Positions 1 to 7,373 of a DNA stretch of 55,947 nucleotides are shown one piece after another (the first letter of the stretch is position 1; each line of letters begins with the position of its first letter). The position numbers and the translations under genes are program-made. Location: positions 1 through 55,947 of the forward strand of contig JACKHP010000027.1 in assembly GCA_020638905.1 (NCBI GenBank), read 5' to 3'. Under the pieces are notes generated by a model that saw nothing but the letters and a program-made list of their open reading frames with translations, was not told the origin of the DNA and searched no databases. The DNA comes from Planctomycetota bacterium (GTDB lineage: Bacteria > Planctomycetota > B15-G4).

Positions 1-1156
1 GACCGTCGGGACGTTCGAGCAGGGCCAGCGCCTCGGGGGTCGGAACGCCCTCGACGGCGAGCCGTCGCGCGGCCTTCCAGGCCCCGCGCGCACGACCTCG
101 CCCGAGCCGAGCGCGCAGCGCGCTGACCGGTCCCCGATCGCGATAGGCCTTCACCACGTGCGTCTCGTCGCAGCCGCCGACGCGCGAGACGTGCGCTCGC
201 GCAGCGTCGCCCAGCACGGCGCCGACGGACGGTCGCGCGCCCTCGTCCTGCGCGATGCCCGCGTGCGGGACGTCCCCGAACAACGCCGCGTGCTGCGCGA
301 GGTCGGCACGCAGCGCGTCGAGCGTGTACTCGCGTCGCCGGTGGACGCGTCCCTCGGCGACACGCTCACCGACGAACTCGGACGAATCGCGCAGGCAGCG
401 CGCCGCGCGCCCGCGGACGTAGTCTCGCTCGAAGCGTCGCAGCGCTTCACGTCCCAGCCGGACGACCACGTCGAGCGGCTCGCCGCGCGCCACGGCGTAG
501 CGTCCGAACCACTCGCCGGCGGCGTCGAGCGACAGGCCCTCGCGCAGCGAGAAGACGAGTTCGGCCAGGTTCGCCAGGCGCATCGCGCGCGTCAGCCGTG
601 GGACGCGCCAGACGGAGTGCAGGTCGATGACCAGCAGCCGGCCCTCCTGCGTGAGGAGCAGGTTGCCCGCGTGCAGGTCGCGATGCAGGAAGGGATGTGC
701 GTGCAGCGCGACGACGAGGTCGATCGCCTGCTCGACCAGCGCCCCGCGCGCCGCGTCGTCGCGCGCGGGATCGGTGATCGCCTCGGACAGGCTGCTCGCG
801 TCCGGCACGAGGCGTCCCAGGAACCAGGCCTCGCGCAGACGCACCCCGTCGCGTCGTTCGGCGTACCCGATCGGACGCACCGTGGGCACGCCCAGCCGGC
901 AGAAGGCCTCCATGACGCGGTACTCGCGCTCGGCACGCCCGGGCTGGACGAGCGCCTTCCACGGCTCGAGGCCGCGCACGCGATAGTGCTTCAGCAGCAG
1001 TCCGCCGCACGAGTCGGGCGCCGACCAGACCGAGCGCGCGCGGCTGTGCTTGAGCAGCACCTCGTCGGGCGGCAGTCGTCCGGCCGCGAAGTCGTCGCCG
1101 AGGGTCCGCAGCGCCGCAGCCGGCGGCGTGGCCCAGACCCAGTCGACGCGTCCCAT
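1..1156 (-). CDS. Tandem WaaP/InaA-like lipopolysaccharide core kinase (partial, cut at left edge)
   Basis: The frame reads from an ATG at 1156 on the minus strand and runs off the window (385 codons seen). The first kinase-like domain carries a VAIK-like lysine segment (LLLKHYRVRG), then the eukaryotic-kinase-like catalytic loop HRDLHAGNLLL and a metal-binding VIDLHS segment, as in WaaP/KdkA/InaA sugar kinases that phosphorylate LPS core sugars. After about 300 residues a second domain seems to begin (HVVKAYRDRG... followed by an EGVPTPEAL segment) that parallels the start of the first (LLKHYRVRG... then LGVPTVRPI). So this is probably a two-kinase protein of which only the second domain's beginning is visible. 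It diverges from a GT4 glycosyltransferase at 1286, which fits LPS core assembly. The substrate is inferred, not shown. Confidence 0.75.
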   Translation of the reverse strand, partial: MGRVDWVWATPPAAALRTLGDDFAAGRLPPDEVLLKHSRARSVWSAPDSCGGLLLKHYRVRGLEPWKALVQPGRAEREYRVMEAFCRLGVPTVRPIGYAERRDGVRLREAWFLGRLVPDASSLSEAITDPARDDAARGALVEQAIDLVVALHAHPFLHRDLHAGNLLLTQEGRLLVIDLHSVWRVPRLTRAMRLANLAELVFSLREGLSLDAAGEWFGRYAVARGEPLDVVVRLGREALRRFERDYVRGRAARCLRDSSEFVGERVAEGRVHRRREYTLDALRADLAQHAALFGDVPHAGIAQDEGARPSVGAVLGDAARAHVSRVGGCDETHVVKAYRDRGPVSALRARLGRGRARGAWKAARRLAVEGVPTPEALALLERPDG

Positions 1157-1206
1157 GCGGATCAGCCTCGCGCGGCTCGCGCCCCCGTCGGGCGCGGCGA
1201 GGCGAC

Positions 1207-1212
1207 ATTCTA
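1207..1212 (-). promoter_or_regulatory. -10-like hexamer TAGAAT upstream of the kinase
   Basis: On the minus strand TAGAAT (5 of 6 to TATAAT) lies 50 bases before the kinase ATG, in the 129-base gap between divergent genes. No good -35 is visible at normal spacing. Confidence 0.3.
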
Positions 1213-1285
1213 GGACTTGCGACGCGCCGAATCGCCGGTCGCGCCGCACTGGATCCGCGAGGCCCGCGGCGGACAATCGGCGGCC

Positions 1286-2470
1286 ATGCGCGTGGCCCTG
1301 GTCTTCAAACGGCTCTCCCTGCACGGCGGCTCCGAGCGCCAGGTGGCCATGCTCGCGCGCGATCTCGCCGCGCGCGGACACGCGGTGCACGTGTTCTGCC
1401 GCCAGGTGCGCACCGAGCCGCCGCCCGACGTCGTCGTCCACCGCATGCCGCCGCTGCCGCTGGGCGCCTGGGGAGAACTCGTCGTCTTCTCCTGGTGGGC
1501 GCGGCGCGCCGTGGCCCGGGTCGCGCGGCGTCAGGGCGCGTTCGACGTGACCCACGCGTACGGGCGCACCCTCGGTCAGGACGTCTACCGCGTCGGCGGC
1601 GGATGCCATCGCACCTATCTCGAGCACGCGCACGCGCTCGACCGTCCCTGGGGGCTGCAGCGGATCCTGCGGCGCTCACCGTTCCAGCTCTGGAAGGCCG
1701 GTCTCGAGCAACGCGCGCTCGTCGGTCCGCCGGCACCGCACGTGATCGCCAACAGCCGCATGGTGGCCGACGACCTGGGCGCCCGCTACGGGCTCGACGA
1801 CACACGCCTGCACGTGGTGCGCAACGGTGTCGACCTGAGCCGTTTCCGTCCCGCGACCGACGTCGAGCGGGCGGCGACGCGCGCGTCCTGGGGCCTCGGC
1901 GCCGAGCACGAGGTCGTGCTCTTCCTCGGCACCGGCTACGCGCGCAAGGGACTCGATGCCGCGCTGCGTGCCTGCGCGCGACTCGCCCCGCAGCGTCCCC
2001 GGCTGCGGCTCGTCGTGGCCGGACGCGACAAGCGGCTCCGCGCGTGGCGCCGACTGGCCTCGCGCCTCGGGCTCGACGGGCGGGTCCTGTGGCTGGGCGC
2101 CGTGTCCGATCCCGAACGCTGCTACGGCGCCGCAGACGTGTCGGTGCTGCCGACGACCTACGACCCCGCGGCGAACGGCACGCTCGAGTCGCTGGCCTGC
2201 GGCGTCCCGACGGTGACGTCGAGCATGAACGGCGCGGCCGAGGTGGTCGACCGGGGACGGTGTGGCAGCGTGCTCGAGACGCCGATCGAACCCGACGCAC
2301 TCGCGGCGGCCGTGGCGCGCTGGCTCGACGACGCCGAGCGCGACTCCACGTCCCGGGCAGCGCGCGCCAGGGCCGAGCGCCATCCCTTCGGCGAATCGTG
2401 CGAGGCCATGCTGGACGTCTACCGTGCCGTGTTGCAGGATCGGTCGTCCCCCCGCGGAGCGCGCTCGTGA
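1286..2470 (+). CDS. GT4-family glycosyltransferase, WaaG-like
   Basis: The protein has 394 residues and a GT-B fold pattern. The N-terminus MRVALVFKRLSLHGGSERQ has the acceptor-side GGSER motif typical of GT4 enzymes such as WaaG. The middle has VVRNGVDLSRFRP, then FLGTGYARKGLDAAL where the donor-binding domain begins, and TYDPAANGTLESLACGVP replaces the usual EGFGLPxLEAMAxG nucleotide-sugar motif. The ATG at 1286 is chosen because homology begins there; the same frame stays open upstream to 1217 but reads unconvincing sequence. It diverges from the WaaP/InaA-like kinase and its stop overlaps the GTG start of the next small gene. A role in LPS core or surface glycan synthesis is inferred; donor and acceptor are unknown. 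Confidence 0.85.
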   Translation: MRVALVFKRLSLHGGSERQVAMLARDLAARGHAVHVFCRQVRTEPPPDVVVHRMPPLPLGAWGELVVFSWWARRAVARVARRQGAFDVTHAYGRTLGQDVYRVGGGCHRTYLEHAHALDRPWGLQRILRRSPFQLWKAGLEQRALVGPPAPHVIANSRMVADDLGARYGLDDTRLHVVRNGVDLSRFRPATDVERAATRASWGLGAEHEVVLFLGTGYARKGLDAALRACARLAPQRPRLRLVVAGRDKRLRAWRRLASRLGLDGRVLWLGAVSDPERCYGAADVSVLPTTYDPAANGTLESLACGVPTVTSSMNGAAEVVDRGRCGSVLETPIEPDALAAAVARWLDDAERDSTSRAARARAERHPFGESCEAMLDVYRAVLQDRSSPRGARS

Positions 2471-2721
2471 AGGACTACACGCCGTACCAGAAGGGCATCA
2501 TCAAGCGCTTCTACGAGCACCGCGACACGCTCGCGTTGCAGAAGCTGGCCGAGATCGTGTCCGAGCTGTACGTGACCGAGGGCGAGAAGAAGTCGGCCCG
2601 CCTGTGGAAGAGCGCGCACGCACAGATGCTGGCGGCCGGCGTGCATGCGCACCAAGCCGGAGAGATCCTCAAGGAGCGCGACCTCGGCGCCCTGGCCAAG
2701 ATCGTGAGCGAGCTCACCTGA
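2467..2721 (+). CDS. Small conserved-looking helical protein of unknown function, 84 aa
   Basis: A GTG at 2467 overlaps the TGA of the glycosyltransferase gene (GTGA), so translation is probably coupled. The product begins VKDYTPYQKGIIKRFYEHRD and looks all-helical and charged, with no signal peptide or membrane segment. I recall similar short proteins beginning with a YTPYQ-xx-IIKRYY pattern as recurrent in planctomycete genomes, but this is unverified memory. Function unknown; the overlap suggests it is made together with the glycosyltransferase. Confidence 0.75.
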   Translation: MKDYTPYQKGIIKRFYEHRDTLALQKLAEIVSELYVTEGEKKSARLWKSAHAQMLAAGVHAHQAGEILKERDLGALAKIVSELT

Positions 2722-2735
2722 GGCGAACCGTCCCG

Positions 2736-3947
2736 TCAGTGCGGGACGACGCCGACGTCCTTGAAGTAGTCGGTCATCGCGTGGAACTGGCGGTGGAGAT
2801 CGTGCTCGTCCACGTCGACCGGTGACTTGAAGTACGGCGCGAGCTGGCGCATGGCACCACCTTCTCCGCGCCGAAGCGCGAACTCGGCGAAGCGCACCAT
2901 GTCGAGAACGAGGGGCGCAGCCAGGATCGCGTCGCACCCCTGCCAGGTGAATTGCATCGACATCTTGTGGTCGAGGAATCCGCGGAAGTGGATGAAGTCC
3001 CACGCGGTCTTCAGGTCGTCGAGCGACTCGACGAAGTCGATGCCGACGTGCGTGTGCAGCGGGTAGCCCAGGATGCTCGCGAGCACGGCGTCCTTCGAGC
3101 GCACCTTGCTGGCGAGGTTGTCGCGGTGACTGAGCACCTGTCCGTCGCGGTCACCGAGGATGTTGTAGCCCTGCCACGAGAGCACACGCAGGTTGCGATA
3201 CTTGAACATGGGCGCCAACGCGCTCTTGACCAACGTCTCGCCGGTCTTGCCGTCGTTGCCCATGAACGGCAGGCCGAGCGACTCGCCCAACCTGCGCAAC
3301 GCGGGACACAAGGCAGCCGACGAGGGCGTGAAGTTCAGGAAGGCGCAGCCCTCGCGGAACGCCGCGTACGCATAGAGCATGCTCGGCCGGACGCGCGATG
3401 CATCGTTCGCGTCGAGCAGGGCCTCGAGTTCGGCGACCGTGCCGGGCAGCTCGCCCTCGACGTCCGGCTCGGTCGACGCGAGGTTCACGACCACGACGCG
3501 TTCCAGTCCTTCGCGACGCCGGAAGTCGGCCACGTCCGCCCGGATGCGCGTGATCGCGTCCCGCAGGTCGTGCGCGTCGACGCGCACCGCCTCGTCGTTC
3601 ACGAGCCCGTCGATCGCGTCGCCACAGTGGACGGCCGTCCCCGGGCGCACCCGCGCGCTGGCCTCCGCCAGGTCGTCCTTCAGCGCGTTGAGCACCTCGA
3701 GGTCGATCGACCCCGAGCGCTTGTGGATCTGGTACCCGGACTCCCAGTACTCGGAGCGCCGTACCTCGTGCCCACCGAAGACGAGGTCTCCGACGCCCAC
3801 CAGGTTGAGCGGTTCGAACTCGGGCCGATTCGTCGTGACGCCCGTGTCGGACACCAGCCCGCGTGCGATCGCGCGTGCCCCGACCACGAGCGTCGTGCCG
3901 ATGCCGCCCAGCGCTCCCACCATCCAGACACCCAGGCGCTTGTTCAC
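2736..3947 (-). CDS. ino1: myo-Inositol-1-phosphate (inositol-3-phosphate) synthase
   Basis: This 403-residue protein converts glucose 6-phosphate to inositol phosphate using NAD. The N-terminal Rossmann motif is VGALGGIGTTLVVG. The family signatures GNDGKTGETLVKSALAPMF (about residues 230-250) and YNILGDRDG (about 260) are present and the length is typical of bacterial forms. It is convergent with the small gene ending at 2721 and seems to be a single-gene unit. It may supply inositol for phosphoinositide-type lipids or soluble inositol phosphates; the sequence does not decide which. Confidence 0.93.
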   Translation of the reverse strand: MNKRLGVWMVGALGGIGTTLVVGARAIARGLVSDTGVTTNRPEFEPLNLVGVGDLVFGGHEVRRSEYWESGYQIHKRSGSIDLEVLNALKDDLAEASARVRPGTAVHCGDAIDGLVNDEAVRVDAHDLRDAITRIRADVADFRRREGLERVVVVNLASTEPDVEGELPGTVAELEALLDANDASRVRPSMLYAYAAFREGCAFLNFTPSSAALCPALRRLGESLGLPFMGNDGKTGETLVKSALAPMFKYRNLRVLSWQGYNILGDRDGQVLSHRDNLASKVRSKDAVLASILGYPLHTHVGIDFVESLDDLKTAWDFIHFRGFLDHKMSMQFTWQGCDAILAAPLVLDMVRFAEFALRRGEGGAMRQLAPYFKSPVDVDEHDLHRQFHAMTDYFKDVGVVPH

Positions 3948-4016
3948 GGCGATCTCGTCGACAGAGGCAGGCTTGGCGCGCGGGAGGACGTCCCCGCGAC
4001 GGGCGCGCGGCGCAGG

Positions 4017-4022
4017 ATTCTA
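4017..4022 (-). promoter_or_regulatory. -10-like hexamer TAGAAT upstream of ino1
   Basis: Minus-strand TAGAAT ends 69 bases before the ino1 start in the short divergent gap with the MaoC-like gene. The -35 region is not consensus. Confidence 0.3.
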
Positions 4023-4080
4023 GTCCAGCGTTCCCCCAAAGTCGTGGAGACAAGTCTCGCGGCGATCCATGATCGGGCCC

Positions 4081-4536
4081 ATGAAGTACCCACCCCACAC
4101 CTGGGACGACCTGTCCCTCGGCGAGGTCTTCCACGCTGGTCCGCGGGCCGTGAGCCGCGCCGACATCGACACGTTCACCGAGGTCTCCGGTGACCGCACG
4201 GCACTCCACACCGACGACGCCTACGCGGCCCGTACGCCCCTCGGCGGGCTGGTCGCCCACGGCGTGCTCAACCTGGCCATCGCCACGGGCCTGGCCTATG
4301 AGGCTGGGCTGTTCGAGGGCACCGTGCTGGCCTTCCGGCGCGTCGACGTGGGATTCGATCGGCCGGTGCGGCCCGGTGACGAGCTCTCGCTCGAACTCGA
4401 GGTCTCCCAGCTCGACCCGCGCCCGCGGCCCGACCGCGGGAGCGCATCCTTCTCGATGAGGGTGCGCAACCAGGACGGCAAGACCGTTCTGTCGGGAACC
4501 TGGACGCTCCTCCTGCGACGCACGGCCAGCTCCTGA
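4081..4536 (+). CDS. MaoC-like (R)-hydratase / hot-dog fold protein
   Basis: A single hot-dog domain of 151 residues (155 if the ATG at 4069 is used). The sequence FTEVSGDRTALHTDDAYAA matches the hydratase-2 motif (F-x-x-x-S-x-D-x-N-P-x-H) in pattern, with D and H kept but N-P replaced by T-A. It is followed by LGGLVAHGVL and DRPVRPGDELSLELEV, both typical of MaoC dehydratases acting on acyl thioesters. Neither start has a clear Shine-Dalgarno; 4081 is preferred because the conserved region begins soon after. It stands alone, divergent from ino1, so the substrate cannot be inferred. Confidence 0.85.
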   Translation: MKYPPHTWDDLSLGEVFHAGPRAVSRADIDTFTEVSGDRTALHTDDAYAARTPLGGLVAHGVLNLAIATGLAYEAGLFEGTVLAFRRVDVGFDRPVRPGDELSLELEVSQLDPRPRPDRGSASFSMRVRNQDGKTVLSGTWTLLLRRTASS

Positions 4537-4691
4537 CCGGGTCCGCGGATGACTGGGTTGCGGTCGCGGCGTTGGTACAAGCTGCACAAGCCACGCCCAG
4601 CGCCCCGCCCCGCAAGATCACACGACGATTTCAAATCATTTACAGGCATGCACTTACGAGTTCGTGCCGGATTCCGACCCTACATGTGGGG

Positions 4692-4720
4692 TTGCGAATC
4701 TCGCGGCGCCGGCATATGTT
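4692..4720 (+). promoter_or_regulatory. Sigma70-like promoter TTGCGA-N17-TATGTT
   Basis: TTGCGA at 4692-4697 and TATGTT at 4715-4720 are 17 bases apart within an AT-rich island. The start of transcription would lie about 55 bases before the small gene at 4783. Confidence 0.45.
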
Positions 4721-4782
4721 GGGGCCCGTCGTATGGTGGTCTGAGCGGTTGGAAGCACCATGCTTCAGCGGGAGGGATACGT

Positions 4783-5019
4783 ATGGTCCGCAAGGAGAAG
4801 TCCGCGGCGGCGGCATTTCTCGAATCGGCGGAGCGGGTCGAGTGGGTCGAGGTCATCCTGCGGGATGGCCGCACGCTCGAAGGCAACGTCATCAGGAATC
4901 CGATTCGTCGGACGGGCACCGTCGTGAACGCGGTCCAGGAGACGCGGCACGACTTCCCGCTCGACGATGTCCAGGCGGTGCGCCGGGTTTGCGACCCCCG
5001 CACCGCGGGTCTCAGCTGA
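4783..5019 (+). CDS. Small Sm-like/RNA-binding-like protein, 78 aa
   Basis: The start at 4783 is set by GGAGGG at 4771-4776. The product begins MVRKEKSAAAAFLESAERVE; the segment VEVILRDGRTLEGNVIRNP is followed by a polar stretch and then PLDDVQAVRRV. The pattern (short beta-rich domain, RDGRxLxG turn, terminal strand) resembles Sm/LSm-fold proteins, but there is no diagnostic motif. No signal peptide. It has its own plausible promoter and lies alone between a MaoC gene and the HEAT gene. An Hfq-like role is possible but purely speculative. Confidence 0.7.
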   Translation: MVRKEKSAAAAFLESAERVEWVEVILRDGRTLEGNVIRNPIRRTGTVVNAVQETRHDFPLDDVQAVRRVCDPRTAGLS

Positions 5020-5126
5020 CAGCCCGCTGAGCCGCGAACCGGACGCGCGAATTCCGAGATTCCGCGTTCTCCCCGGGCCGGGCCACCGTTGAGCGCGCTT
5101 CGTCTCGTGATCCGTCTCGACGTGGG

Positions 5127-5132
5127 TATGAT
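5127..5132 (+). promoter_or_regulatory. -10-like TATGAT upstream of the HEAT-repeat gene
   Basis: TATGAT (5 of 6 to TATAAT) lies 81 bases before the ATG at 5214 in a 194-base gap. There is no consensus -35. Confidence 0.3.
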
Positions 5133-5213
5133 GCGTCCCACGAGCGCGGACCCGGCACGCTCCGTCCACCGTCCGCTTCCTTCGATCTCTCACCGAATCG
5201 GGAAACGCTTGCC

Positions 5214-7154
5214 ATGCGCAACGTCCTCACGACACTCCTCGTCCTCGCCCTCGTGACGGGGCCGGCGCTGGCCCATGGCGGCCAGTACAAGGGCCCGTCC
5301 GACGCCGGATCAGCCTCCGGGAACTCGGGCGGCACCGTCGCTCCTCCCACGAACCCGGGTGGTGCCGCGGCACCCGGCCCCGGCGCGGCTGCGTCGGGCG
5401 GCGCGACCTCCGCGCCCACCCGCAGCGGCAGCGGTCGCACGGCGCGCGGCGGCTCGAACCGCGGCGCCGTGACGTCCGGCGGCGATCTCAGTGAAGCCAG
5501 CAAGGGCTACGAGATCTGGGAGTTCTGGTGGGAGAACAACAAGGATCGCTTCCTCAACCTCAAGGACCGCCTCGTCAAGCAGACGAACGTGTCCGGCTCC
5601 CCGGGCATGCTCTCGGGTCGCGGCACGCGCAAGACGGCCCAGAGCTCGCGTCGTCCCGATGCCGCGATGATCAACACCGAAGTGATCCCGGCGCTGCTCG
5701 ACCTGATCAAGACGAGCGACGACTCCGACATCCTCGACTCAGCGGTGCTCGCGCTGGCGCGCACCGGGCGTGAGGACATGGCCGACACGATCGTGCAGGC
5801 CGCCATGCCGCTGCTCGGCAACAGGGAGCTCTCGGTGCAGTCGTCGGCCACGCTCTCGCTCGGCGTGCTCGGTTCGGGCAAGGCAGGTCAGGCCCTTCAG
5901 GACATCCTGCGCGACGACTCGTCCGGCCGACGCCTCACGAACGGCTCGGCGAACTGGCTCACGCGTGCCTTCGCGGCCCTCTCGCTCGGCCTGATCGCCG
6001 ACGAGGACTCGGTCAACGCGCTGACGAACATCGTCGAGAGCCTCCCCGACAGCGACAAGGACATCAAGGTCTGCGCCATCGTCGGCCTGGGACTGATCGG
6101 ATCCGATCACCCGAATGCCGCCACGGTGCGCGACTTCCTCGTGAAGCAGCTCGGTGATCGCAAGCTCGATCCGCTGATCAAGAGCTACATCCCGACGTCG
6201 CTCGGCAAGCTGGGCGATCCGGCCGCCGTCGGTCCCCTGGTCGACACGTTCAAGGACCGTGACGCAGACAACCTCGTGCTGCAGTCGACGGCCATCGGAC
6301 TCGGCCTGCTCGCCGGCATGGACCAGCCCGATGTCGTCAACCTCCTGATCGACTACGTGAAGGAGGGCAAGGACGAGCAGACGCGCCACTACTGCATCAT
6401 CGCCCTCGCCCAGATCGGGGCCCGCGACGAGAACTTCGAAGCGCACAAGGACCTGCACGACGAGGTCATCGACCTGCTCGGCAAGGAGATCCAGAAGAAG
6501 GGCAAGAGTGACGCCCATCGTTCCTGGGCCGCCCTCGCCGGCGCGATCTACAGCAGGGGCCAGGAAGATCAGCAGCCGACGTTCATCGAGCGCATCGAGG
6601 CCGCCTACAAGAAGGAGTCCGACCCGTCCTTCAAGAGCGCGTTCGCGGTCGCCCTCGGCCTGCTCAACGACCAGGGTTCGGCGAAGATGATCTTCGAGGA
6701 CTTCAACTCCCGCCAGGAACAGGACTTCCGTGGCTACGCCGCCGTGGCGCTGGGCTTCCTGCAATACACCGAGTCGGCCGACGCGATGCGCGGTCTCGTC
6801 CAGAACAAGACGACCACTCCGACGCTGCGCCTCCAGGTGGCCACGGGCCTCGGCCTGATGAGCGACACGCAGGCCGTGCCGGTGCTGATCGAGACGCTCG
6901 ACAAGGCCAACACCCTCGGCGTCAGCTCGGCCGTGGCGAAGGCGCTCGGCCTCATCGGTGACCGCGACTCGATCCAGCCGCTGAAGAACATCGCGACGAA
7001 CGACTCGGTGCAGAAGATCACGCGCGCGTTCGCGTGCGTGGCTCTCGGCATCGTGGGAGAGAAGACCGACCAGCCCTGGAACGCGGCCATCAGCGCGAAC
7101 AACAACTACCGCGCCCAGGTGCCGTCGATCCAGGAGGTGCTCGACATCCTCTGA
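5214..7154 (+). CDS. Secreted HEAT-repeat protein
   Basis: The 646-residue product begins with a signal peptide (MRNVLTTLLVLALVTGPALA), then a Gly/Ala/Pro-rich linker to about residue 90. From about residue 150 it is built of repeated helical pairs of the HEAT/PBS type: recurring units such as SAVLALARTG, SATLSLGVLG, AFAALSLGLI, CAIVGLGLIG, STAIGLGLLA and VATGLGLMSD. The alpha-solenoid suggests a periplasmic or surface scaffold for protein-protein contacts. No catalytic domain is visible. Its transcript probably ends at the large hairpin at 7202-7243. Confidence 0.9.
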   Translation: MRNVLTTLLVLALVTGPALAHGGQYKGPSDAGSASGNSGGTVAPPTNPGGAAAPGPGAAASGGATSAPTRSGSGRTARGGSNRGAVTSGGDLSEASKGYEIWEFWWENNKDRFLNLKDRLVKQTNVSGSPGMLSGRGTRKTAQSSRRPDAAMINTEVIPALLDLIKTSDDSDILDSAVLALARTGREDMADTIVQAAMPLLGNRELSVQSSATLSLGVLGSGKAGQALQDILRDDSSGRRLTNGSANWLTRAFAALSLGLIADEDSVNALTNIVESLPDSDKDIKVCAIVGLGLIGSDHPNAATVRDFLVKQLGDRKLDPLIKSYIPTSLGKLGDPAAVGPLVDTFKDRDADNLVLQSTAIGLGLLAGMDQPDVVNLLIDYVKEGKDEQTRHYCIIALAQIGARDENFEAHKDLHDEVIDLLGKEIQKKGKSDAHRSWAALAGAIYSRGQEDQQPTFIERIEAAYKKESDPSFKSAFAVALGLLNDQGSAKMIFEDFNSRQEQDFRGYAAVALGFLQYTESADAMRGLVQNKTTTPTLRLQVATGLGLMSDTQAVPVLIETLDKANTLGVSSAVAKALGLIGDRDSIQPLKNIATNDSVQKITRAFACVALGIVGEKTDQPWNAAISANNNYRAQVPSIQEVLDIL

Positions 7155-7201
7155 GCATCGTTTGCTGATCGCGTTCGGGCCGTCGCCCGACGCGGTTCGT
7201 T

Positions 7202-7243
7202 CCGGGAGCACGACTCCGGCTTCGCGCCGGGTCGTGCTCCCGG
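7202..7243. terminator. Bidirectional hairpin between convergent genes
   Basis: A perfect 13-bp outer stem (CCGGGAGCACGAC with GTCGTGCTCCCGG) encloses a 5-bp inner stem CCGGC/GCCGG and a 5-base loop. It sits in the 219-base gap between convergent stops at 7154 and 7374. There is no U-tract, so it may act as a weak intrinsic terminator or as a 3'-end stabiliser in both directions. Confidence 0.6.
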
Positions 7244-7373
7244 CCGTTTCGCGGGCGCCCGTCCCGCGCGACGCGCGATCCCCGGCATCGCAGCGGGGGC
7301 TGGCCGCGCACGGCGGGGCAAGGCCTTGGCGGATCCGGGTCGGGACCGACCAGGCGCCGGCCGACGCTGCGCT

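Noticed and set aside
1217..1285. Longer N-terminus for the GT4 glycosyltransferase
   Set aside because: The added 23 residues have no family similarity; MRVALVFKRLS at 1286 is the normal GT4 beginning.
4620..4720. Decayed tRNA gene
   Set aside because: No acceptor stem or canonical GGTTCGAATCC T-arm could be aligned on either strand.
4549..4782. Longer N-terminus for the small Sm-like protein
   Set aside because: The added part covers the AT-rich promoter region; GGAGGG fixes the start at 4783.
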